Shown here: positions 28,401 to 36,186 of the stretch, piece by piece
How the letters are laid out: the number at the start of each line of letters is the position of its first letter
Numbering within the stretch: the stretch's first letter is position 1
Assembly: GCF_016592575.1 (NCBI RefSeq)
Contig: NZ_AP017470.1
Location: 434,001 to 498,000, forward strand
Origin: Thermotomaculum hydrothermale
GTDB lineage: Bacteria; Acidobacteriota; Holophagae; Thermotomaculales; Thermotomaculaceae
Reading direction: 5' to 3'
Length of the DNA: 64,000 nt
Made by a program: the position numbers and the translations under genes
Notes under the pieces: generated by a model
Seen by the model: only the letters and a program-made list of their open reading frames with translations
The model's database searches: none
Told to the model about the DNA's origin: nothing

Positions 28401-29687
28401 TTCAATAATCAGGCTTCCTTCCAGTGCAACATTGCTTCTATCAAATATATTTCTAAGCAAATCAACCTTTTTCTCAAATGGGTTAAAGTCTAATGTCTTT
28501 GTTTCAACAACCTCTCCTGATGGCGAGAGGAGTTTCAGGTTTGCCGATACAGGTATTGACAGGGAATTTACAATTGCAATTCCTGTCCATCTATTTGAGG
28601 AATCAATTATGTAAGGTGCCACTCCCTTTTCAAAGGGTTCGCAAGTTGCCCTTATCCCCTCCATATAATCAGCCTTTGTTGTATCGTTGCCCCCGAAAAG
28701 CTCAAAGCCTGTTAGAGGTTTATCAGAATATACATCAAGCCATGCTGTGCCCTCTGGAATATCCTCAGGAAGGGGTGGGTTTGATGTATTTTGATGTGCA
28801 AAAAGCATGACAATTCTGTTTAGTGAGGGGATTTTTGTGTGTTGAGTCTGGATTACACTTCCGTCCTCTCCCATAAACCTAATCTTAATATTTGCCTCTT
28901 CATTGTTTGGATTTCCTATTATAAGCCCTGTCCAGTATAGTGTTTTGCTGTATGCAATGTGAGGGAATATTAGCCTTGTATTTGAAAACCATGTTGCTGG
29001 CAGGGTTGCAAATGTAATTTTATCGTCCCAGTTTCCAAAGCATTCAATCCCTATTGCATTCTGGTTCTCCCCTGTTTCAATATTTGCCATTGATACTTCT
29101 TGAGGTATGTTTGAAGGATAGATTGATGCCAACTCAAAGGTCATTGTTTTTTCTTCATTTAATAAACCTAAATCCTCAACAGTGTTTGCATCATTCCATG
29201 TTAGATTACAGTCTGTAAAGGCTGAAACAGAAAGTGATGTAAAAAACTGTTCCCTTTCAGGTGCAAGGTGATTTATCCACATAGTCTGTCTTGCCCCCAC
29301 ATCAGGAAGCCAGAATGCGGTTAGCCTTTCTCCATTGTTATCGTTTGAAACAATTATAAAAACAATGTTATTTCCAATAACTTTAACCGAAGCAGGTGTT
29401 TTTCCTTCTTCAACAAGGGAATTAATCTCAACCTCTTCCTTTTGGAAGGGATTTAATGTGCCTGTTTTATAGCCTATTTTTACTCCTTCACTGTTAAAAA
29501 TCCTCAAAATGTAATCTTCTGTGGTTTCAGATTTATTGAATAAAACCACCTTGTGATTAAGGTTAATCTTTGCCGATTTTCCATTTTCTGACTTTTGCCA
29601 GCAGGCAGGCAGAGGTGAAAATTGCAGAGTTTGAGAGAATATCAACAGAGGTGCAAAAAAAATAAAAATAAATAATAACTTTTTCAT
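25500..29687 (-). CDS. Giant secreted protein with repeat modules and two glycosidase-like barrels
   Basis: 1395 residues with a signal peptide (1-18). About 20-460 is made of modules related to those in the C25 protease (cores LYWTGLIIGNP and RWTGIAIVNS). A first TIM-barrel-like domain (about 470-830) has N607-E608 (YYEILNETFG) and E714 (PWVISETGIS), spaced like the acid/base and nucleophile of clan GH-A glycosidases. A beta linker follows. A second barrel (about 890-1290) is GH39-like in style, with E1073 in DIWTEWPNSNFF, where the usual Asn before Glu is Thr. A beta-domain ends the chain. The substrate is unknown; a plant- or algal-type polysaccharide is a guess. Confidence 0.7.
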   Translation of the reverse strand: MKKLLFIFIFFAPLLIFSQTLQFSPLPACWQKSENGKSAKINLNHKVVLFNKSETTEDYILRIFNSEGVKIGYKTGTLNPFQKEEVEINSLVEEGKTPASVKVIGNNIVFIIVSNDNNGERLTAFWLPDVGARQTMWINHLAPEREQFFTSLSVSAFTDCNLTWNDANTVEDLGLLNEEKTMTFELASIYPSNIPQEVSMANIETGENQNAIGIECFGNWDDKITFATLPATWFSNTRLIFPHIAYSKTLYWTGLIIGNPNNEEANIKIRFMGEDGSVIQTQHTKIPSLNRIVMLFAHQNTSNPPLPEDIPEGTAWLDVYSDKPLTGFELFGGNDTTKADYMEGIRATCEPFEKGVAPYIIDSSNRWTGIAIVNSLSIPVSANLKLLSPSGEVVETKTLDFNPFEKKVDLLRNIFDRSNVALEGSLIIEPSVKGALTGIIVFGDDNVTPRKILGGYEIIPLNENRMYGPYRGEISLPRFGINSPKFPGGADQHVTTPSQEDVENEIAWVSSGQPYRFALRHLQSRDVFYSEWIDENNTENREEFLRNSQGFSVMPTIVGFKPYWTGIDDDESIPIDMNSPDDVQKLKDYVTDVVTTFPELKYYEILNETFGEETYGEENFAKIIDTTVDTAKSIDPDIKFSFPHLLGTLDSILVNQLNKLVAFAHNYPETMAKIDVYGIHYYGPWQNYADIVRDYLLSPMDEGMLPEKPWVISETGISTKTDIHTVTNENGIEPGLKNQASYMVKMFTISFALGAETCLVHSFQSGSTGGGWAGYGIIDDDTKRKPSICALRMFADSVRDFTFVDTLKEGEDGIWLYRFNNAQRLKGDAYIAWKDDGVSASDSTITLPSLAGEYVEIVELVPEDCPGYAGDMAQFNPDDIFNIETGFVDDNGNITVNFGEYPVLIRASEKRDTTKIYINSSNSFGTIQNLLGVIAGPYTPPQTPFYDLTEKLQDIGVTTIRNNGYYDDSLDIEGIFQCPDDSVYPSWDCDANNDSYYHWDASDRTYSSIVDGGFEPFLRVGGETQSYYKHHDFAGPREDQEDNWIIAAKKMVDRYKNWNSHPNAFPYLDIWTEWPNSNFFDRTDSEFLTFWVKVFKELKSDYPELKVGGPGILKPTIDVINGVTENNKAIMFLLKLYNENVKPDWIGFHMWKSDPCLYYKAVKQYRDLLDGKGDFSSVPWAGTGFFDGVEIICDAYGYGKDYDAEDGSGPIPYSNEYLFNVMNGKQGAAMLCADFIALQQGGVVRAYYYRSSDERSTSPDAGPNDENRGWTGLFYGDENATPKPSSNAFRLYSMLYRNYPKVLTDRFFTVGERGRKLYYIASKGESGIAILISNVEDIPIDTDIYLDGKRLTENSEGKIKIYRVNNTNNGGSPFEWQGHTFRIPPECTEVIVIDN

Positions 29688-29836
29688 TTTTTCCTCCGAT
29701 TGTAAAAGATTTGTTAATTATAAGGTAAGCCTGAAACTTATTAAATTCAATCAAAACTTTGTTTCATTTTGTAACAAAAAGCAACAATATGTTTAGTATT
29801 GTGCTTGAGCAATCTTTTTTAATTGTCTTTAAAATA

Positions 29837-29854
29837 AAGTGAAAAATATCACTT
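29837..29854. promoter_or_regulatory. Palindromic operator at the hydrogenase promoter
   Basis: AAGTGA-AAAATA-TCACTT, a perfect 6+6 palindrome with a 6-base spacer that overlaps the -35 box. The layout resembles CRP/FNR- or Rex-type sites; which regulator binds is not known. Confidence 0.6.
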
Positions 29855-29881
29855 GACTATTAGGAAATTCTAATTTACATT
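29853..29881 (+). promoter_or_regulatory. Promoter of the hydrogenase operon
   Basis: TTGACT (29853-29858), a 17-base spacer and TACATT (29876-29881), about 80 bases before the first ATG. A second inverted repeat, ATTAG/CTAAT (29859-29874), fills the spacer. Confidence 0.65.
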
Positions 29882-29960
29882 ATGAGTGGGTAGGGTTTCA
29901 TAAGAGCGGTTGGCCTTTAATTCTTTTAAATAAGTGAAAAAATTATTAGAGGGTGGTTTT

Positions 29961-30446
29961 ATGGCAAGTATTGATATTTGTAGTAAACAGGAGTTGACTA
30001 CCATTTTAGAGCGTTTTAAACCGCAGAGGGATAATTTGTTGCCTATTTTAAATGAAATTAATAAAAAGTTTGGTTACATTAGCCCGGTTGCAATGATGGA
30101 GATAGCCGAGTACCTTGATATCCCTGTTGCGGAAATTCACGGAGTAATATCCTTTTATCACTTTTTAAGCACTGAGAAAAAGGGGAAGTATATTATTCGC
30201 CTTTGCAAGACAATTTCCTGTGAGATGGCTGGAAAAGAGAAAATTGCGAGAATGCTTGAGAAGGAGTTGGGGATTAAATTTGGAGAAACAACCTCTGACG
30301 GTATGTTTTCCCTTGAATACACTAATTGCATAGGAATGTGCGACCATGGTCCTGCCATGCTTGTTAATGAAAAGGTTTACGCTAAGCTAACCCCTGAAAA
30401 GGTTATTGAAATTGTTGACGAATTGAAGAAAAGAGGACAGCTATGA
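29961..30446 (+). CDS. hydC: NADH-dependent [FeFe] hydrogenase subunit, NuoE-like
   Basis: 161 residues from the ATG at 29961, which has GAGGGTGG five bases upstream; an in-frame GTG at 29934 lacks one. Thioredoxin-fold [2Fe-2S] protein with ligands in CKTISC and CIGMC. Homologue of NuoE/HndA, the gamma subunit that passes electrons between the flavin subunit and the hydrogenase. First gene of the hyd operon, overlapping the next gene by four bases. Confidence 0.93.
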   Translation: MASIDICSKQELTTILERFKPQRDNLLPILNEINKKFGYISPVAMMEIAEYLDIPVAEIHGVISFYHFLSTEKKGKYIIRLCKTISCEMAGKEKIARMLEKELGIKFGETTSDGMFSLEYTNCIGMCDHGPAMLVNEKVYAKLTPEKVIEIVDELKKRGQL

Positions 30447-31612
30447 AACAGATAAAGAAAAAAATTCTTTTTGGAGAATATGTTAGCGGTGTGGGGTTAA
30501 AAAAAGCACTCTCTAAAAAGCCTGATGAGGTAGTGGAAGAGGTTAAAAAATCAGGTTTGAGGGGAAGAGGGGGAGCAGGATTCCCAACTGGTTTAAAATG
30601 GGAGTTTGCCTTAAAAGAAAAGGGAGATGAAAAGTATGTTATTTGCAATGCAGACGAGGGAGAGCCTGGAACTTTTAAAGATAGAAAACTGCTGATGGAA
30701 CAGCCTGAAAAAGTGATTGAAGGCTTAACAATTGCCGGCTATGCAATAGGGGCAAAACAGGGCTATATCTATTTGAGGGGAGAGTATATTTACATCTTGC
30801 CGACCCTTGAAAAAACAATTGAACAATTGAAAAAGGAAAATTTGTTAGGGAAAAATATTCTTGATTCAGGTTTTGATTTTGACATAGAGATAAGGTTAGG
30901 GGCTGGTGCCTATGTTTGTGGAGAAGAATTTGCTCTTATTGAATCAATGAACGGATACAGGGGAGAGCCGAGAAATAAGCCTCCTTTCCCTACTCAAAAG
31001 GGATTTAGAGACAAGCCAACAGTTGTTAACAATGTGGAAACACTGTGTTTCATCCCATACATACTTTCTAAGGGTGCTGAATGGTTTAAGTCTTTCGGAA
31101 CAGAAGGCTCAACAGGTACAAAGCTTTTTTCAATTTCAGGTGATATTGAGCATCCAGGGGTTTACGAGCTTGAGTTGGGGGTAACTTTAAATGAAGTATT
31201 AGAGCTTGTTGGGGCAAGAAATCCAAAAGCAGTTCAGGTTGGAGGTGCATCAGGGATTTGTGTGGCAAAAAAGGATTTTGATAAACCTATCTCATTTCAG
31301 GGCTTACCTCCCGGTGGTTCAATAATTGTTTTTGGAGAAAACAGAGATATGTTGAAGGTTCTTAAAAATTTCCTTGAGTTTTTTGTTGAGGAGTCGTGCG
31401 GCCAGTGTACTCCGTGCAGAGAGGGAAATTACAGGCTTCTTGAAGGTGTTGAAATGCTTGAAAAAGGTGAATGCTCGGTAAGGTATGTCAGGGAATTGTT
31501 AACCTTATGCGATGTAATGAAAACATCTTCAAAGTGCGGGCTTGGGCAGACATCTCCAAATTGCTTTCTTTCAATTTTAGAAAACTTTAAAGACGAAATT
31601 ATATACAGATGA
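30443..31612 (+). CDS. hydB: NADH-dependent [FeFe] hydrogenase flavin subunit, NuoF-like, short form
   Basis: 389 residues. It contains the FMN/NADH-binding domain (RGRGGAGFPTGLKW, NADEGEPGTFKDR, GAYVCGEEFALIESMNG) and the [4Fe-4S] motif SCGQCTPCREG with the matching later cysteine (TSSKCGLG). HydB/HndC of bifurcating hydrogenases is about 600 residues, with an extra N-terminal [2Fe-2S] domain and a C-terminal two-cluster ferredoxin domain; both are missing here. The short form matches NADH-dependent, non-bifurcating hydrogenases of syntrophic fatty-acid oxidisers. Inference: this enzyme uses NADH alone. Confidence 0.93.
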   Translation: MKQIKKKILFGEYVSGVGLKKALSKKPDEVVEEVKKSGLRGRGGAGFPTGLKWEFALKEKGDEKYVICNADEGEPGTFKDRKLLMEQPEKVIEGLTIAGYAIGAKQGYIYLRGEYIYILPTLEKTIEQLKKENLLGKNILDSGFDFDIEIRLGAGAYVCGEEFALIESMNGYRGEPRNKPPFPTQKGFRDKPTVVNNVETLCFIPYILSKGAEWFKSFGTEGSTGTKLFSISGDIEHPGVYELELGVTLNEVLELVGARNPKAVQVGGASGICVAKKDFDKPISFQGLPPGGSIIVFGENRDMLKVLKNFLEFFVEESCGQCTPCREGNYRLLEGVEMLEKGECSVRYVRELLTLCDVMKTSSKCGLGQTSPNCFLSILENFKDEIIYR

Positions 31613-31620
31613 GGTAACTT

Positions 31621-33423
31621 ATGAGCAGTGAAATGATAAATATTAAAATAGAAGGAAAAGAATTTCAGGTTGAAAAGGGTACAACAATTTTAGAAGCCTG
31701 TAAAATGGCAGGGATAAAAATTCCCACCCTTTGTTATCATCCTGATTTAACAGTAGCAGGGATTTGCAGGATTTGTGTTGTTGAAATAGAGGGAATGAAC
31801 ACTTTAACACCTGCCTGTGCATTTCATATTGAGAGAAATGTTTCAATAAAGACAAATTCACCTAAAATAAGGAAGGCAAGAAGAATTAACCTTGATTTGC
31901 TTCTGGCTGAGCATTACGGGGATTGTTACACCTGTGTCAGAAACGGTAAGTGTGAATTACAAAAACTTGCTAAAGATTATGGTGTTGATAATTACAGATT
32001 TCCAAGCGTAACAGAGCCTAAGTACGAAATTGACAATTCTTCCTATGCAATTGTTAGAGACCAGAATAAGTGCATTTCATGTAAAAGGTGTATTAGAACC
32101 TGTATTGATTTGCAGCAGGTTGGAGCCCTTGAAACATTTGGCAGGGGGCATGGTGTAAAAATTTCCACTGCATTAAATAAACCAATTGCAGATGTAATCT
32201 GTATAAATTGCGGCCAATGTATAAACAGGTGTCCAACAGGTGCTTTAAGGGCAAATGACCCTGCTGATTACATCTGGGAAGCTATTGATGACCCTGACAA
32301 ATTTGTAATAATCCAGACCGCACCTTCACCGAGGGCGGCAATTGGGGAAGAGTTTGGATATCCTCCAGGCACTTCTGTTACAAAAAAATTAAATGCTGCT
32401 TTAAGAAGGATAGGTTTTGACAGGGTGTTTGATACAAACTTTGCAGCAGATTTAACAATTATGGAGGAGGGAAGCGAGTTAATTGAAAGGTTGAGAAGAA
32501 AGATTGTTGAAGGGGACAGAGGGGTTAAAATTCCTATGATTACCTCATGTTCTCCCGGCTGGGTTAAATTTGCAGAGCATTACTATCCTGACTATTTAGA
32601 CCATCTTTCAACTTGCAAATCTCCCCAGCAGATGTTTGGTGCAATTATAAAAACATACTATGCTCAAAAGGCAGGTATAGACCCGTCAAAGATTGTTACT
32701 GTTGCTTTAATGCCGTGTGCAGCAAAAAAGTTTGAGTGCAACAGACCTGAAATGAATGACAGCGGGTTTAAAGATGTTGACTATGGGCTTACAACAAGGG
32801 AAATGGCAACAATGATTAAAGAGGCGGGCATTGATTTAAAGGATATGCCGGAAGAAGACTTCGACCATCCTTTAGGTTTAGGCTCTGGTGCAGGCCTTAT
32901 TTTTGGCGCAACAGGCGGTGTTATGGAAGCGGCAATAAGGACAGTTTATGAGATTGTGACAGGGAAGCCTGTGCCCTTTAAAAACCTTGATGTTACCCCA
33001 ATAAGGGGAATGGAAGGGGTCAGGGAAGCATCTCTAAAAATTGAAAATACCCTTCCTGAATACAAATGGCTTGAAGGTGTTACCTTAAATGTTGCAGTGG
33101 CTCACGGTACTGCGAATGCTAAAAAGATAATGGATAAAATAGTAAAAGGGGAAGCAGATTACCATTTTATTGAGATAATGGCTTGTCCTGGCGGTTGCCT
33201 TGGAGGAGGAGGCCAGCCAATTCCAACAACACCTGAGATAAGAATGGCAAGGGCAAGGGCAATTTACGAAGAGGAGAAGAATTTGCCTGTTAGAAAATCC
33301 CACGAAAACCCGGAAATACAGCAGCTTTACAGGGAATTTTTGAAGCACCCTTTAAGCGATGTATCACATAAACTTTTACACACTCACTATACCCCAAGGG
33401 GCAAATACTTTTTTGTAGGGTAA
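31621..33423 (+). CDS. hydA: [FeFe] hydrogenase catalytic subunit
   Basis: 600 residues. N-terminal [2Fe-2S] ferredoxin domain (TLCYHP...CRICVVEIEG), a His/Cys-ligated cluster (HYGDCYTCVRNGKCELQ) and two [4Fe-4S] clusters (CISCKRCIRTC, CINCGQCINRCP). H-cluster motifs are all present: L1 TSCSPGW, L2 MPCAAKKFE and L3 MACPGGCLGGGGQP. A small-subunit-like C-terminus ends in LLHTHYTPR. It catalyses reversible H2 formation. No signal peptide, hence cytoplasmic. It follows hydB after 8 bases. Confidence 0.97.
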   Translation: MSSEMINIKIEGKEFQVEKGTTILEACKMAGIKIPTLCYHPDLTVAGICRICVVEIEGMNTLTPACAFHIERNVSIKTNSPKIRKARRINLDLLLAEHYGDCYTCVRNGKCELQKLAKDYGVDNYRFPSVTEPKYEIDNSSYAIVRDQNKCISCKRCIRTCIDLQQVGALETFGRGHGVKISTALNKPIADVICINCGQCINRCPTGALRANDPADYIWEAIDDPDKFVIIQTAPSPRAAIGEEFGYPPGTSVTKKLNAALRRIGFDRVFDTNFAADLTIMEEGSELIERLRRKIVEGDRGVKIPMITSCSPGWVKFAEHYYPDYLDHLSTCKSPQQMFGAIIKTYYAQKAGIDPSKIVTVALMPCAAKKFECNRPEMNDSGFKDVDYGLTTREMATMIKEAGIDLKDMPEEDFDHPLGLGSGAGLIFGATGGVMEAAIRTVYEIVTGKPVPFKNLDVTPIRGMEGVREASLKIENTLPEYKWLEGVTLNVAVAHGTANAKKIMDKIVKGEADYHFIEIMACPGGCLGGGGQPIPTTPEIRMARARAIYEEEKNLPVRKSHENPEIQQLYREFLKHPLSDVSHKLLHTHYTPRGKYFFVG

Positions 33424-33435
33424 GAGGAGGAAATG

Positions 33436-33461
33436 GGGCGATGGTAAACTGTCGCCCTTTT
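33436..33461 (+). terminator. Weak terminator-like hairpin inside the hyd operon
   Basis: GGGCGA/TCGCCC stem (33436-33457) followed by TTTTGTTT in the 61-base gap between hydA and hydG. It may lower expression of the maturase genes relative to the structural genes. Confidence 0.55.
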
Positions 33462-33484
33462 GTTTAATTTAACGGAGGTTTAAA

Positions 33485-34879
33485 ATGGTTTTAACAAAAG
33501 AAACTGGCTTTATAGACCATGAAAAAATTTATGAGTATCTTGCAAATACAAAACCTCCTGAGAGAAGTGAGGTTGAAGAAATCTTATCCCATGCAAGAGA
33601 GTTAAAGGGAATTTCATTTGAGGAGACGGAGAAACTTCTCCTTGTTGAAGATGATGAGTTGCTTGAGGAGATATTTAAGACGGCAAATTATATAAAGAAT
33701 GAGATATACGGCAAAAGGCTTGTTCTGTTTGCGCCATTATATGTATCCAATCTGTGTAACAATGATTGTGTTTACTGCGGATTCAGAGTAAGCAATAGAA
33801 AATTAAAGAGGGCAACTTTAACAATTGAACAGGTGAAAGAGGAGATAAAATCCCTCGTCTCTCAGGGGCATAAAAGGGTTTTACTTGTGTCTGGAGAGGG
33901 GTTGGGAGAAAGTGCCCTTGATTATACAATAAAGTGCATTGAGGCTATTTATTCAACAAAGGTTGGAAATGGTGAGATTAGAAGGATAAATGTAAACATT
34001 GCCCCTCTATCAGTTGAGGGATTTAAAAGGCTTAAAGAGGCAAAGATAGGCACCTATCAATTGTTTCAGGAAACCTATCATTACCCCACATACAAAAAGG
34101 TGCACCCAAGAGGCCCAAAGTCAGATTACCTTTATCACTTAACTGCTATGGACAGGGCTTTTAAAGCAGGAATTGACGATGTGGGAGTGGGCATACTCTT
34201 TGGTTTATACGATTACAAGTTTGAAATACTTGCTTTACTTCAACATATAAGACACCTTGAAAAAGAATTTGGACTGGGGCCTCATACAATATCTGTCCCA
34301 AGGATTGAGCCTGCTGATGGTGCGCCATTGTCTTATGAACCACCCTATCCGGTTTCAGATAAAGAATTCAAAAAGATTATTGCTCTTTTAAGGATAACAG
34401 TGCCTTATACTGGGATTATATTGAGCACGAGGGAGACCCCTGAAATGAGAAGAGAGGCATTTTCCTTAGGTGTATCTCAAATTAGTGCAGGCTCAAGAAC
34501 AAACCCTGGCGGTTATTCTTCAAAGGATGCTGGAGAGCAATTTTCATTGGGAGACCATAGAACAATTGATGAGGTTATTTACGATGTGTGCAAATTAGGT
34601 TATATTCCTTCTTTTTGCACAGGCTGTTACAGGTTAGGGAGAACAGGGCTTGATTTTATGGATTTAGCAAAGCCAGGTTTGATAAAGCTGTACTGCCTGC
34701 CAAATGCAATTACAACATTTAAAGAGTACCTTGTTGATTACGCTTCCGCTGAGACAAGAGAAATAGGGAATAAGCTTATTGCAAACATGATTAACGAAAT
34801 CCCCCATGAAAAAATAAGGGAAAAAACTGTAAAATATTTACAGAGAATTGAAAAGGGAGAAAGAGACCTTTACTTTTGA
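33485..34879 (+). CDS. hydG: [FeFe] hydrogenase maturase HydG
   Basis: Radical SAM tyrosine lyase that supplies the CO and CN ligands of the H-cluster. 464 residues. The SAM cluster motif CX3CX2C is seen in NLCNNDCVYCGF. The C-terminal auxiliary-cluster motif CX2CX22C (SFCTGCY ... LYC) is complete; ThiH and other tyrosine lyases lack it. An AACGGAGG ribosome site precedes the ATG. Its stop overlaps the aspartase-like start. Confidence 0.97.
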   Translation: MVLTKETGFIDHEKIYEYLANTKPPERSEVEEILSHARELKGISFEETEKLLLVEDDELLEEIFKTANYIKNEIYGKRLVLFAPLYVSNLCNNDCVYCGFRVSNRKLKRATLTIEQVKEEIKSLVSQGHKRVLLVSGEGLGESALDYTIKCIEAIYSTKVGNGEIRRINVNIAPLSVEGFKRLKEAKIGTYQLFQETYHYPTYKKVHPRGPKSDYLYHLTAMDRAFKAGIDDVGVGILFGLYDYKFEILALLQHIRHLEKEFGLGPHTISVPRIEPADGAPLSYEPPYPVSDKEFKKIIALLRITVPYTGIILSTRETPEMRREAFSLGVSQISAGSRTNPGGYSSKDAGEQFSLGDHRTIDEVIYDVCKLGYIPSFCTGCYRLGRTGLDFMDLAKPGLIKLYCLPNAITTFKEYLVDYASAETREIGNKLIANMINEIPHEKIREKTVKYLQRIEKGERDLYF

Positions 34880-36186
34880 TGGAAAGAGATTTTTATAAAG
34901 AGACAAAAAAAGCAAAAGAGAATTTTCCTGTTTATTTTGCCTTTCCGCCAGGGGAATTTATTCAATCCATTTTTGAGGTAAAGTTAGCGGCTTTAAGGGT
35001 AAACTATTCTTTAAATTTTATTGAAAGAGAAATTTTTGAACCTATGGAAGAGGCCTGTTTTAAGGGGATAGAGGGGGAGTTTAACAGGTTTTTCCCTTCA
35101 CTAATTCAGGGTGGCGCAGGCACCTCTTTAAATATGGCGGCTAATGAGGCTATTGCCTTTTATGTAAAGGAAAAGTATGGAAAAGTTGTTTCCCTTTACG
35201 ATAAGGTTAACCTCCACCAGTCAACAAACGATGTGATTCCTTCTGCAGTTAAAATAACCTGTATGAAATTATCAAGAAAACTTGAAAACTCTGTTTTAAT
35301 GCTTCTTAATTCTTTAGAAAAGAGGGAAAGAGATTTTGATGGTCTTGTTAAACCAGGTTTAACACAGATGCAATTTGCAGTGCCAATAACACTTGGAAGA
35401 GAATTTTCTGCCTATTCTTCAGCAATAAGCAGAGACAGGTGGAGAGTTTCTAAAATAATTGAAAGGTTGAAAGAGTTAAACATTGGGGGGACGGCAATAG
35501 GAACAGGCTTTAAAGCACCAAAAAAGTATATTTTTTCTGTTATTAACGAGTTAAGGAAGATTACAGGCCTTCCAGTTGCAAGGGCAGAAAACTTGATTGA
35601 TGCAACTCAGAATTTAGATGTATATGTTGAAGTTTCAGGGATTTTAACAGCACTTTCAGTGAATCTCTTTAAAATTGCCGGAGATTTAAGATTTTTATCC
35701 TGTTCTCACATAAATCAGATAATTTTAAAAGAGGTTCAGGCAGGCTCAAGCATTATGCCGGGAAAGGTAAACCCTGTTTTACCTGAGTTTGTTCAATCTT
35801 GCGCAATTAAAGTGCAATCAAATCATGTGGCAATCCAGACAGCATGCTCAAACGGAAACCTTGAATTAAATCCATTTTTACCCTTAATTGCACATTCTCT
35901 TTTTGAAAGCTTCAAGCTTTTAACTGTTTCCTGTGAAAAATTAAAGTATTGTATTGATACATTGCAACCAAACATAGAAGAGTTTGAAAAGATAAAATAC
36001 AATGACTTTGTAGTTCTTTATGCTTTATCAACAATTATAGGCTATGAAAAGGCAAAGAATGTTTTTGAAAATGCAAAAGAGAAAGAAATTAGTGTGTACA
36101 AATTTGCAATAGAGAATGGTATTGTAAGTAAAAAAGAGCTTGATGAGGCGTTAACCCCTGAAAATCTTTTAAAGTTAGGGTTTTAA
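34879..36186 (+). CDS. Aspartate ammonia-lyase-like protein in the hydrogenase maturation operon
   Basis: 435 residues of the fumarase/aspartase superfamily. Conserved blocks: GGAGTSLNMAANEAIA, LHQSTNDVIPSAVK, GGTAIGTGF and the SS-loop GSSIMPGKVNP with the catalytic Ser. It is about 30 residues shorter than AspA. The ATG at 34879 overlaps the hydG stop by one base. Aspartase-like genes recur in hyd maturation clusters of several phyla; the product, ammonia or fumarate, might serve H-cluster assembly, but the role is not established. Not an argininosuccinate lyase by its motif set. Confidence 0.85.
   Translation: MERDFYKETKKAKENFPVYFAFPPGEFIQSIFEVKLAALRVNYSLNFIEREIFEPMEEACFKGIEGEFNRFFPSLIQGGAGTSLNMAANEAIAFYVKEKYGKVVSLYDKVNLHQSTNDVIPSAVKITCMKLSRKLENSVLMLLNSLEKRERDFDGLVKPGLTQMQFAVPITLGREFSAYSSAISRDRWRVSKIIERLKELNIGGTAIGTGFKAPKKYIFSVINELRKITGLPVARAENLIDATQNLDVYVEVSGILTALSVNLFKIAGDLRFLSCSHINQIILKEVQAGSSIMPGKVNPVLPEFVQSCAIKVQSNHVAIQTACSNGNLELNPFLPLIAHSLFESFKLLTVSCEKLKYCIDTLQPNIEEFEKIKYNDFVVLYALSTIIGYEKAKNVFENAKEKEISVYKFAIENGIVSKKELDEALTPENLLKLGF

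Noticed and set aside
10927-29687. Region of secreted proteins as a prophage or genomic island
   Set aside because: No integrase, phage structural genes, attachment repeats or tRNA junction; base composition looks like the neighbours.
33485-34879. Assignment as ThiH (thiamine tyrosine lyase)
   Set aside because: The C-terminal CX2CX22C motif and the hydrogenase operon identify HydG.
34879-36186. Argininosuccinate lyase or fumarase
   Set aside because: The motif set (TNDVIPSAVK, GSSIMPGKVNP, GGTAIGTGF) is nearer aspartase, and the context is hydrogenase maturation.
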